DNA of 64,000 nucleotides, taken from NCBI GenBank assembly GCA_008729055.1, contig SDUX01000002.1:4863874-4927873 (forward strand). Reading direction: 5' to 3'. This stretch comes from Pyropia haitanensis. Its lineage: Eukaryota; Rhodophyta; Bangiophyceae; Bangiales; Bangiaceae. Position numbers and translations under genes: made by a program. Shown in pieces: positions 23,001 through 31,800 of this stretch. The notes under the pieces were generated by a model. That model saw only the letters and a program-made list of their open reading frames with translations. It was not told where the DNA came from and did not search any database. Each line of letters opens with the position of its first letter. The first letter of the stretch is position 1.

Positions 23001-23778
23001 CAGGCATCGTCACGCCCAACGCGTCTCGTATGGCGTCCAAGGCCTGCTCCATTGGCTGCTGCAAGTAGCACACGTTCTCGCCAAGACAGGACTCGGCTTC
23101 ACTGCAGGTGCACACGACGCCTTTGCTCGTCAGTGTCGCCTGGACTGCGACCGCCAGATGACGCCCCTGGTCGTCCCGTGACCCGCCAGACCCGTACTTG
23201 AGAAGAACACCAACAGATCCGCTTCGCGACAGGTCCCACGCCTTGGTGCTAAGCGCCTGGTCAGTCACCTTGGAGAAGGTTAGACGCAGGCTGCAGAGGC
23301 CTTCAATGTTCACTTGAGCAGCGTCGTCGGGGTCAAACAGCTCCGTCAAGTTGAGATACGCACTGGTACTAAGCAGCACGACGATGACCTTGTACACTGA
23401 GTCGCGGACCTGCAAGGCTGACCCAGGCGTCCGCCCAGGCCCGCGTCGGGGGAAGCCACCAGGACGGGTCACAAAGTCGCGACGCGGCTTGAGCGATAGA
23501 CCATCTGCAGCGCTCTCCAAGTCTGCCAAGTCCGCAAACCACACGTCACCGTCGGCCGAGCACCGTCCATGCACGAGAAGATTGCCTTGAGCAGCAGAGA
23601 CAGCCATGCTTGACTCCGCCAACACGTCCTCCGCGGTCAGGTACACCACGTCGTTCCGCTCCATCGAAACCGCTTGGACGACCAGCCGTTGGGTTACCGG
23701 CGACACAACGCCCAGAAAGCCTGAAAACGGCCGCGCAAAACAGGCACCAGCACCGGTAGAAACTGCCTGCAGCCGCAC
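20008..23778 (-). CDS. Transposon ORF2: KDZ-family transposase
   Basis: Uninterrupted ORF of 1256 residues. The C-terminal third carries the KDZ signature: FGGFCTCSHPKCLGVVVLD, then LPDIIVYDFAC (Asp1135), RVDRFHW followed by an H-x3-C, and a Ser-rich SSSEERNAM stretch whose Glu is the likely acidic residue of the RNase-H-like fold. Upstream are cysteine clusters typical of the family: CTCSEAESC near residue 226, CYSC with CHH near 310, and a CPYC...CSRC zinc ribbon around 435-480. A long acidic Asp/Ser-rich segment lies in the middle. An internal Met (MERNDVVYL) is an alternative start; 23778 is the longest. Expected to cut and join the element ends in the nucleus. Confidence 0.86.
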   Translation of the reverse strand: MRLQAVSTGAGACFARPFSGFLGVVSPVTQRLVVQAVSMERNDVVYLTAEDVLAESSMAVSAAQGNLLVHGRCSADGDVWFADLADLESAADGLSLKPRRDFVTRPGGFPRRGPGRTPGSALQVRDSVYKVIVVLLSTSAYLNLTELFDPDDAAQVNIEGLCSLRLTFSKVTDQALSTKAWDLSRSGSVGVLLKYGSGGSRDDQGRHLAVAVQATLTSKGVVCTCSEAESCLGENVCYLQQPMEQALDAIRDALGVTMPDLFEVLSASLRMRSRAVGRAVLYGPSTCVVRMPGGSWPFAVVRKTRAANWICYSCRTSDGSCHHASAATAAARRAAGSAPGSGSDSDSATDGGEGDDEVAAAPGGSSPLSGELGPLPDSVGAATKDVAVNRSKQMPQSIRPRHIVPPRAAQVERAAILRSLQDPSIVLFFPAADACPYCDVRRESGLARRDVLVECGEGVAKGVIYVWRCSRCNYRVIPSGCNRGIVFTSSSTAYSEVFLFESAVNLSRNGCSLRSSAYLREAYRELCEDFVFPDATEALGSVSTLRKAIVLYLSLVIAGLPAAVTRCKRCVRSDGSYSIICFDGLQLGYRLKFMLPFVRTGVSVSPIARASTYAHVINDEALAKALGGAMSSAISSTRNNITTITAMRGSVMAFVVLTGYVRVNGLETTFAGSAPPKNSGRSERGWDPVQDGGVRIELIEFLRWFFMCRRGARAVAMDIIGAPVDLRRRVPSALMEAVHAAAADLSDDSDEIAGGVDSPSIESDAVPAGVRGDGPAAAAEADDAWASDGDGSDSGDAGGVQGALDEDFGVVRQYQPPARVWDDDAPLLTYAQRFAEPALADTGGTSAATHVRQLVFPLRQGVPGTAASALKVLDFTRAVVVDPFTVWAPGGNWSAIEAVFFCLLDDDFSIDKLSGALGAGDVTELRLLRGAVACLGPALCADPSSRLVFARLLLAIMETREDYDDFVAAAQAPDDGQFMETCSTSSDGDDDNEEGVYTKRAMALAHPQHAFTPRQFETTWLNQPASAAAYAEAYGLPIGQPEDFLKTGVWAPGLPKLRALPVFVGGSSAQTDAPSCQHEMGKQQSHTGGTFGGFCTCSHPKCLGVVVLDRSESQRMPIEFVVQRFATLPDIIVYDFACATQKTALVRLPLVAKTVALRVDRFHWRKNHTLCSKAMSPDAYVSMDGTNTSSSEERNAMSRRQQHHLRQMKQNAFIIFTVYQQALSNVIAMYRDESTKYTRMRWPEWYRRTHVDRESE

Positions 23779-23823
23779 CAGCCTGACAGTACAAACCCAG
23801 CCGGGGCCGCCGGCAACAGATCG

Positions 23824-24005
23824 TCAACGCCTGGCAGAGGACGCCAGCCGCAGCGTGTAGGCCACCACGCCAGCGCCGGGCGCGAGCACCAGCAGCCGCG
23901 TCGGGCCGGCAAACGCGAGCGACGGCAGCGGCGGCGGGCCCGCGGCCGCGGCGGTGCTGCCGGTGGGGGTGGGGGGGGGGAGTGCGGCCGGGACGGGGGG
24001 GGGCG

Positions 24006-24041
<36 letters not shown>

Positions 24042-24660
24042 CGATGGCGGCAGCCGCCCGCCGCTGCCGCCACCACCGCCGCCGCCCGCCGCGCCACCGC
24101 CACCACCGACGCTGCCGCCGCCGCCGTCGCCGCCGCCGCCGCCGCCGCCAGGGGTGCCCGGCGGCAGCGGCGGTAGCAGCGGCAGGTCCGCCTCGACGAC
24201 CCACCCCCCACCGGCGGTAGCGGCGGGCCGCCCGTCGCCGCCGTCGCTCCCACTGTCGCCGTCCGAGGCGCTCCCGCCCCCCCCCGCCGCTGCTATCACT
24301 GTCGCTGCCAGCGCTGCTGCCGCCAGCGCTGCTGCCGCCGCTGCCGCTACTACTCCCGCTGCCGCTGCCGCTGTGGCGGCGGGCGCCACGTGGGGAGGGG
24401 GGCTCACGGAGCAGCAGCAGGCGGTGTCCCCCCACGGGGACCGCCACCACCCGCAGCGGCGGCGGCGGCGGCGGCGCACCCCCAACGTCACCGGCGGGAC
24501 CGGGTAGTCCCACGGTGCGCGTGATACAGCAGCAGCGCGGTGTGGACGAGGGTGGCGATGGTGGCCACGACGGGGGCCGCGAGCGTGGCAACCGCGTCGC
24601 GCTCGCCGCCCCCCCCACCCGCGGCAGCGCGCGGGACGCCACCAGCGACGTGGCCAGGCC
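23824..24660 (-). pseudogene. Host-like GC-rich coding fragment inside the transposon
   Basis: This block, between the transposase start and the right inverted repeat, differs sharply from the rest of the element: CGG/GCC runs, Gly/Ser/Asp low complexity and frame changes at G-runs, as in host genes. On the minus strand the pieces read like one protein: a hydrophobic stretch with LAAPVVATIATLVHTALLL, a Ser/Gly/Asp linker, WVVEADLPLLPPLPPG, a poly-Gly linker, then SLAFAGPTRLLVLAPGAG, VVAYTLRLASSARR and a stop at 23824. No family was recognised, although the last segment could be a beta-propeller-type strand pair. The stop lies 46 bp from the transposase start. Capture of a host gene piece is inference; a divergent transposon-specific ORF is the alternative. 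Confidence 0.4.
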
Positions 24661-24709
24661 GCGGGAGGATCCTCGAGCACGTGGCCAGGCCGCGGGAGGA
24701 TCCTCGAGC
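24648..24709. repeat. 31-bp perfect direct duplication
   Basis: Two adjacent identical copies (24648-24678 and 24679-24709) of a unit beginning ACGTGGCCAGGCCGCGGGAG and ending GATCCTCGAGC. They lie at the outer edge of the host-like block inside the transposon. Confidence 0.93.
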
Positions 24710-24896
24710 GCCGAAAAGCATTTTGAGCGAGGCGAAATGTGAGCACAGTTGAGCATATGGTGGCTGACCGATTACAGATCAGACGGGGGCGGGTCCAGTC
24801 CCGCGACAGGCTCTCATGGGGTCTGTGACGCACAATCCAGCATGGCCCGTACGGTGCCTGTGGGCGGGGCATGCTGGATGCGATTCCAGCTCGTAT

Positions 24897-24921
24897 GAGC
24901 ATGCTGGACTTTGAGTGTTTA
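24897..24921 (-). repeat. Right terminal inverted repeat of the KDZ element
   Basis: Reads GAGCATGCTGGACTTTGAGT followed by GTTTA and is the inverted counterpart of 14145-14170. A second motif, GCATGCTGGATG at 24870-24881, matches the inverse of CATCCAGCATGC at 14189-14200, so the similarity continues inward past a diverged stretch. Confidence 0.95.
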
Positions 24922-24929
24922 ACCATGTA

Positions 24930-25731
24930 CCGTGGCAGTGGCGATCGTAGGGTCGGGGCGGCGCCGGCACGCCGCGGCGGGATGCGCTACCCGCCCTCGT
25001 GTGGCGGCGGGCCGACATGCACGGTCGTCCCGTTTTTTTTCGTCACAAGGTGTTCGTGAGACTGGCCCGTGAGGGGGGTGGGTTTCTGGCTGGCGCCGGC
25101 CGGGACGAGCCGATAGTCGTGCGTGGACGATCTGCAGAGGGCGAGGCGAGCCGCTCAGTGGCTGCAGAGGCACGGCGGCTTGAGCAGCGGGCCGCTTGGA
25201 CCCGATATCTGGCGGGGCACCAGAGGTAGCGGATCCGCGAGAGCCCCCTCAAAGCAGTCAGGGAGGGAGGATGCGAACGCGTGGCCGCACAGCCACGCGC
25301 GTGAGACTGGTCTGCGTGCAGTGGAACAAGGCAGGGGATGTTGACGGAGCTCGGCACCGTGCGGGTGGATCGGCCTTGCTCCCGCTCTGTGCCTTCCTTA
25401 TTTTTCTCCTGTGCAGGGCATCTCCATTCCATGTTTGTTAAGCGTGAATTCTTTTGTCGCGGCGTTCATGCACGAATTTATTCGTTCTTTAACTTTTGTT
25501 TTCCAATAATCATTCGTTTTAGTGACGCGAACAAGTACATTTGTCAGTCGTATTGAGGGGTGCTGTTTTCCTGTTGACTGCTGTTCCCGGCGTCACCGAG
25601 TACGCACTGTTGCGCCTCGTGGGTGACTGCGGCTTTGTGCCTGTGGGGCCTGTTGCGAAACGGCCGACCCTTTCCCCACAAAGCCCCGCGCGGACTTTTT
25701 TCACACTTGCCCCGATTGTGTACCTTGCTTC
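24930..25731. other. Right flank of the transposon, no gene seen
   Basis: No gene recognised. A short poly-T run lies at 25031-25040, and a notably AT-rich patch at about 25435-25560 stands out against the GC-rich surroundings. Confidence 0.5.
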
Positions 25732-26349
25732 ATGTCGAGACGCATGATGGACTCTCGCACAGCTCCTAAAGTCGGCGATGGCCCATTCGCTTCTAACGCG
25801 TCGGTGGGTAGCGGCTGAAACAACACATCGGCGAGGGCTACGGCGGGAAAAGGGTCAACAGCTGGAGTCAGAGCGGCTGAGGATTATGATGGTGATGCAG
25901 GCTCCGCGCTCCCCACCACGCGCCCCAGCATTGGCTCGGGCCGTAGGGCGAGTGACACGATGCTGGAGTTTCAGTTTCTGCCGGGAGTCGAGGCCGTTTG
26001 TCATCCTTGTGACAAGCGCGTGAAGGACAAGGAGCTGAACGGCTTTCTGCTGGCGAGGCATCTCTACAACTGCGGACGCTGCCAGGGGGGGGGGGCGGTG
26101 GGGCAACCCCCCGTCCCCGCGGTGGGGGCGTGGGGGGGCGCCGGCTCCGCCTCTTGGCCGGACCCTCGCGCGGCTTGGACGGAAGGGCACTCGCAAGTGG
26201 CAGCGGACGGGGAGTGGTTAGTGCCTCCGCCGGTGTGGCGGGCGTGTGGACAGCCCACCGGAACAATTATGATACCAAGATCAAGCTGTCCACAGTTTTC
26301 AGAAAAAGTGGTCACACAAGCATGCATTCAAAACATCGTCGGTCTCTAG
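25732..26349 (+). pseudogene. Broken ORF with BED-like zinc finger (transposon relic?)
   Basis: Reading from ATG 25732 gives a protein-like frame of 28 codons, an in-frame TGA at 25816-25818, then an open frame that continues as NNTSARATAGKGSTAG and reaches MLEFQFLPGVEAVCHPCDKR at 25960. The segment C-x2-C ... LLARHLYNC-x2-C has the spacing of BED-type fingers (paired Cys, then L-x2-H-x3-C), common at the N-terminus of hAT transposases. After a G-run at about 26085 the sequence becomes low complexity and ends at 26349. No catalytic domain follows. Either a dead hAT-type fragment or an exon of an unrecognised host gene; the internal stop favours decay. Confidence 0.4.
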
Positions 26350-27188
26350 TGTCCTTTAATTAAAGCATTCGATAAATGTTACATTCATGAACAATTATCA
26401 TGAATTTGTATTGCACCTCGTAACAACCCTGCTTCATTCATGTCCCGGCCGGCCCATGTCCCGTTGCATTTAGAAAACAGTGGGATCGATCAGCAGCATG
26501 CCTTGATCGCACAACAAGCATGCTGTTTGTTGAACCGTGCGCCTTCAGCACCACGTGGGTAGACCAAGGGGTGGAATATGAATGGAGAAGGACTGTAAAC
26601 CTCCTTACTGAAAGTGGCTTGCGCAGTCGCCTGGGCGACCGGGTGGAACAAGCGCGCTGCACTTCACCTTTGACGCTTCACTTCCTCCTCCGCCGCGGCT
26701 GGCTCGGGCGGTGGGGGCGTCGATTCGCACCACTGGGCCGCCAAGTGCCCACTGCCAGCGGGCACACGCCGGCCAGACTGCATCCACCCGGCGCATGCGA
26801 CGGCCGGGTTCGCGACGGGCGGCGGCGGCGGCGGTGCCTCCCGCAGCGATCGATTCCCGACGGGTGTGCGTGGCAGCCGTCGCGGCCGCCCACCGCCATT
26901 GACGGTGACGGGGGACGCCAGCAAACGGACGGCGGCGTTGCCTCGGCGTGGCGTGGGGTGAGCGCATCGAAATGAAAAAATCGGCAAGAGCCGGGAGGGG
27001 ACGAGCGGCAGGGAGGTGCGAACGGGAGCCGCCGCCCCGACGCGTGCGGGCCGGGGACGGGGCGGCGGCCGGCGGCCGCGGCGCGCGACCCGTGGCTCCC
27101 AAACGGTTGGGAGGGGCGTGTTCATTGACTGTCGGCAGGCTGCCGGCGTGCCGGCCCTCGCCGCGGCGCCCGGCGGCGCGCCGAGACC
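26350..27188. other. Intergenic DNA, AT-rich then GC-rich
   Basis: About 26350-26480 is AT-rich for this genome (TTTAATTAAAG and similar), then composition returns to GC-rich. No gene supported; the minus-strand frames here are Arg/Pro-rich. Confidence 0.5.
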
Positions 27189-27209
27189 TGCGCAGTGGTG
27201 CTTAAAGCG

Positions 27210-27235
27210 GGATCCATGACAAGCCTGTTTTTCCG
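27210..27235 (+). repeat. Left inverted repeat of the MITE-like element
   Basis: Perfect inverted counterpart of 27967-27992 over 26 bases, beginning GGATCCATGACAAGCCTG. Confidence 0.95.
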
Positions 27236-27966
27236 TCTTACGGCTTGTCACGGACTTGTCAAGTAGCCCCCTAGAACGGCCTTCACGACCCAGTGAGGGC
27301 CACCGGAACAAGGTTTTGCCTTTGTACGTTTGTCGAGCTGTTCGTCGCCGCACCACTTTCTTTACCTCCTCTTGTTCGCCTTCTTGTTCGCCTTCTCGCT
27401 ACGGCTCAGGATACGTCCTCAGAAGGGTGTGCTTTTGATAATTGTGGCAACGTACAACGTATATAGCTTTACAAGTGCGTGACAAGCACTTGGCCGTGGC
27501 ACCATGTCGGCCTGAGCCCCACATCAGGGCTTCTAGACGCCCACTAAGGAGAAGTACAGCTCGAACTGGCCGTCCGATGGGCATCCGCACTGGCGTTGTT
27601 GGGCTTGTTGAGCAGACTTTGGTGTCACACGAGGCTTGACGAGCCCCCTTGTTGCCAGCACCGGGCTTCCGATATGGAGTGGATACGGACTGAGAACTGC
27701 AATTGACAAAGAAACTACACGGGAACAAACAGATCCTCTGGGTTGACCAGTCACCGTGTCACGATGGGTATTCCTAGACGGACACAACAGGCATCTAAGC
27801 TGTACTGTGGGGAGGCCTAAAATATGAGCGCCTAGCTCCCTTATCCACGCGCACTTTGTCGCAGTGTAGAAGGTTTAAGTGCGATATTCGACTTCGATTC
27901 AGCCGGCCGGGTCGCGCCCGGGGGGAGGTTGTACGAGCGTTGACAAGGTCTTGACAAGCTTTTTCT

Positions 27967-27992
27967 CGGAAAAACAGGCTTGTCATGGATCC
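27967..27992 (-). repeat. Right inverted repeat of the MITE-like element
   Basis: Perfect inverted counterpart of 27210-27235, ending CAGGCTTGTCATGGATCC. Confidence 0.95.
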
Positions 27993-28012
27993 AGCCTTTG
28001 CCACCACTGTGC

Positions 28013-31000
28013 TGCGTCCGCCGGCGGCAGCGGTGGATCCCGCCGCGGGGATGGGATCTCTAGCAACGACGGCGGGCCGGCATGCAGTCTAGGCCGTTCC
28101 TTTCAGTCTGGCCAAAGCGCCGTGCCAACGGCACTGGCCAACGTGGCCACACAACGCACCGGCGGTGCGCTCAAGGGTGGACACCGCCGCGCTGTCGTCG
28201 GCGGTGCACGACCGCCGCATGACCAGGTTTCGCGGCGCCGCGAGCGGTACCTTTTCAGCCGCCGCCGTGTGCGTGTGGGGCTCGCCGCGCGGGCCCGTGC
28301 GCGCCGTCGGCGCTTGGCCTGGCCTGACCGCGCAGCCCGTCCCGCGCGCCGCACCGTGCGGTGCCATCCACGTGGCTGCTACCCACGCCGCCGCCGCCGC
28401 CGCCGCCACTGCCGCGGCGACCGGGTGCGCAGCGGTCACTTCTGCTCGTTTCACACTGTTGGCAGAGGAAGAGGCAGAGCGCGCGGCACATTGCTCCGGC
28501 GGGCGCAGTGGCGGTATCTCCACCGCCTGTCCGTTCATTCGTTTCACCCCGACGCCCCTTGCGCGCCCGCTGACCCCATTCCCCCGCGCTGCTGCCGACG
28601 CAAACGACAGTGGTCGTTGTTGCGGGCCGACCGCTGACCGTCGGACGACGCGCCGCGCGAGTTTGTTGGGCCGGCGGCGGCGGCGGCAACGACGGTCGCG
28701 GCGGCGGCGGCAACGACGGCCGCGGTGACGGCGGTGGTGGCGCGGGGAAGGTGGCGGCGGCAGCCGACGCGGTGGCACGGCCGACGCCGGGGGGTGCCCG
28801 CGGTGCGTGTCGCCGGCTCGCAACCGCTGATGACGGCGACCCGGACCGCGGTGGTAGCGGCGGCGGCAGCCGCGGCAGGCGGGAGCCGCGCCGACCGCGG
28901 CGGCAGCGGTGGCGGCGGCAGCGGCTCGCGGCTGGTGGTGGTGCCACTGGCGGTGACGGGCACGCCGTCGTGGCCGCGGCGGCGGCGGCGGCGGCGGCGG
29001 CGGCTGCCAGGACGCAGCGGCTACCCCGCTCGCTGACCGCCACCGCCGCCGCCGCGCCGCCCGCCGCCCGCGCGTGCAGCCACGTCGCCGCTGTCGCTAT
29101 GGGTCGCGTCGTGCCGCGCCTCTGGGCACACGCCCTAGCGACCATATCGGCGCGTGTTTGTTCGCAGAGGCCACAGGGTCCAAGGGTCGGGGAGTCAGGG
29201 GGCGGCCGTCACCAGTCGGCGGAACGTCTGCCAGCCCACACCCCCTGTTCAAGCAGTCCCCTCAAGCGCTCACCCGAGGTGGCCGCCCGCCCCCCGCATC
29301 GGCCAGTGGCGAGCGCCATGGCTGGTCCTGTTGTTAACCGACAGAGTTCCTCACCCCGCCGCGGTGCGTGCGTGCGCGCGGTCCGCCCCCCCAGCAGTTC
29401 CCGTGTCCAAAGGGTCCAAAAAAGGTGGCTTCTCTCTCTGTCACGAACGTCGTGGGGCTAGCCCCCACGACACTCCGTTATGTGCCCACTTTGTCGTCGC
29501 CCGCCCCTCGTGGGCAGGCTTGCGCCGTGCCCCCCTGCCCAGCTCCGCTCACCCACAGGGGTGCACTCCGCGGGGGCCCCTCTTTCTCGTCGCTCTGCAG
29601 GTGCACGATGCAGGCCCCGCGATGCCGGCACTGCCTGGCGCCGCTCGTCCCTCCATCGTGTACCTCCATCCGCCCGCATGTGCGTCCATAACGTGGCGGC
29701 GTCCGCTCGGCCGCCTGTCGGCCAGAGGATGGCGGCCGCTGTCCCTGCTGCCGCTTACGGCTCCACGCCCCGCCCGGGTGACACCCCGATCGAGGGTGCC
29801 ACCGCCGGGGCAGCTGCAACCCGCGACTGCTCCCTCCCTGCCCCACCCCAGAGGACGTCAAGTCCTCGGGCGGGGAGTGGGTGCGGGGGCGGCACTTGGT
29901 AGTTGCCGCTACCGCCTCTCCCGTGGATGCACCACCGTTCCCCAGCAAGCACGGGTGTGCTGGAGCATGGGCGACGGCTGGGGGGAGTATGGAGAGAGGT
30001 GACTCCCCCTCCATGGGCGGGGGTAGTCGAGCAGCCGCCAAAGCGTCGGACAAGATCAGTTCCTTCCCCCTCCCACATCTCCCTGGCGCGGGCGGGGCGG
30101 TCATCGCCGCTGCACCGCCCGCGGCGGCGGCGCCGCCGCCATGTGTGGTGCGCCGCTTGGCGTTGTACTGCCGCCCGCGTCCCCGTGGCTCCGCCCACTA
30201 TACCGTGTCCGCCCACCGAAAGGACCATGAGCCGGACGATTTCATGTGTGTGCCGGCGCCAGTAAACCGCGCACGGAGGGCGCCACGCGTAGAAGCCACA
30301 GCGGGAAAGGTGCTCTTTCGCTGCCCATTCTCCTCGCCTCCCGCCTCGCCTCCCACTCTTACAAGCAACCTCACAAGCTCATCCCCCGCCTCGCGCTCCT
30401 CTCTCCCACACCACCCAGCGAGAAGGCACACCACCCGCCAGGTGGGGTGTCCACGCGCGCGCCGCCGACGGCGGCCGGCAGTCGAACGCGCCAGGCAGCA
30501 CCGCCTCTCCCTCCGTAGGCGTCCCAGCCCATGGGCAATGCGCCTGCCACCGCGGCGGTCGGCCGCTCCGCGTCTGCCGCCGCGGCGGTCGGCCGCTCCG
30601 CGTCTTGCGCTCGCCCGCAACCGCCGCCTTCTCCCCTCCTCAAGGTCAAGCACGCGTCGCCGGTCGGCGTCTGCACACACGCCCACTGTCGCCGCCGCCG
30701 CCACCGCCCCTCGCCGCCTGCCGTCACCGCTGCCGCGACGGTGGTGCTATGGCGGTGGCCACTTCCGCCGACGCCTCCACCACCGCCGCCAGTCCCCCGA
30801 AAGACGTCCCGCGCCACACCAGGAGGCGACCGCAGTAAGAGTGGTGGCGGAGGCGGAGGCGGCGACGGCGGCGGTGGTGACAGCCCCTCCGCCGCCCTCT
30901 ACCCGCGGGTACCCGCCAAGGAAAAAGTATCATCACTCCACGGTCGAAGCCGCCACAGGCTGCAACAGGAGGCGGGCGCGTCCTGCCGCGACAGGACCGC

Positions 31001-31800
31001 CGCCCTTGCACCGCTGTCCCACTCCACCCCCCACCGTCCCCTCGCCCACTACCCTTTCAGACTTCTCGTGCACCGCCACCCATCACAGGGATCATGCGCC
31101 GCAGCGCGCGAGCGCACCAGCCAACAGGGACAGGGCAGCAACCTTTGGATGGCGGCGACCGTGCGTGCCGTCCCCGCCGCCGCCCGCCCGCAATCCATTG
31201 GCGAGCGCGGCAAAGCTCGGTCGCGCTCCCGCCGCCATCACCTCCGCCATCGCCGCCGACGGGAGAAGCTCAGCACCAAAGAGAGCGTGGAGACGCCGAC
31301 AGGGGGAAAGTGAAGTTGACGAGGGAATGCGCCGCCGGCTGCAGGAACCGGAAGCCAAACAAAGCGCAGATGACGCCGACCGGAAAAGGGCGTCGCTAAC
31401 CAGGAAGCGGCGGTGCCAACGGCAGGGTATCGGCGTGGACGGGAAAAATGCCGCCGGCAACGATGGGGCGTCGACACCGGGCAATTGAACCCACGATGCG
31501 GCGGCGCTGTCCATTCCAAGATGAGGCCGATGTGATGAGGACACCGATGGAGGAAATCAGAGTCGTTGCGGGGTTTTCGCCGTCGTGGGAAACGCGGCGG
31601 AGACGGCGTGAAGCGGTGCAAAGGAGGATTTAGCGGCCTGGACAGGGGTTAACTGTCACCGGAGAACCCTCCCACCGGTCACAGCTCGCCAAACCCGCAC
31701 CGTACCGCAACGTTCCCACCATCGCGGCCACGACGACCGCCACCAACGCCATTGTCGACACCGCTGCCGGCTTCTCTGCAGGCCTGCACCCACAGCTGCC
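28013..31800. other. GC-rich region without a supported gene
   Basis: Many open frames on both strands, the longest about 535 codons on the plus strand at 29881-31488, but none has recognisable domains or an acidic/basic balance typical of the accepted genes. CGG/GCC repeats fill about 28660-29070. Short protein-like stretches exist but could not be joined into a model. Confidence 0.45.
30551..30610. repeat. 30-bp direct duplication
   Basis: Two adjacent copies of a unit beginning CGCGGCGGTCGGCCGCTCCG, at 30551-30580 and 30581-30610. Near-identical over about 26 bases, then diverging. Confidence 0.8.

Larger units (their letters stand above)
14145..24921. mobile_element. KDZ (Zisupton-type) DNA transposon, apparently complete
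   Basis: A 10.8-kb element bounded by inverted repeats that differ by one base over about 26 bp. It carries two long intact convergent ORFs: a SAP/Ulp1-type protein on the plus strand and a KDZ transposase on the minus strand. Its ORFs lack the poly-G tracts that interrupt neighbouring host genes, and its base composition and codon use are visibly more balanced. The flanking octamers AGCATGCA (14137-14144) and ACCATGTA (24922-24929) match at 6 of 8 positions, a possible decayed target-site duplication. KDZ elements are known mainly from fungi, algae and some animals; coupling with Ulp1-like and SAP domains has been reported for part of the group (from memory). Intact ORFs and conserved ends suggest recent mobility, which is inference. 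Confidence 0.87.
27210..27992. mobile_element. MITE-like element with 26-bp terminal inverted repeats
   Basis: Perfect 26-bp inverted repeats, left 27210-27235 (GGATCCATGACAAGCCTG...) and right 27967-27992, enclose about 730 bp with no coding capacity. The TTGTCA/TGACAA core recurs just inside both ends (for example ACTTGTCAAG at about 27251 and GTCTTGACAAG at about 27949). Weaker inverted similarity extends outward (CAGTGGTG at about 27193 against CACCACTG at about 28002), so the true ends may lie about 20 bp further out, giving roughly 27190-28012. Superfamily not identified; the ends do not resemble those of the KDZ element. Confidence 0.75.

Noticed and set aside
14145..24921. CACTA or Mutator-type assignment based on the Ulp1 domain
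   Set aside because: Ulp1 domains occur in those too, but the ends are not CACTA-type and the second ORF has KDZ signatures.
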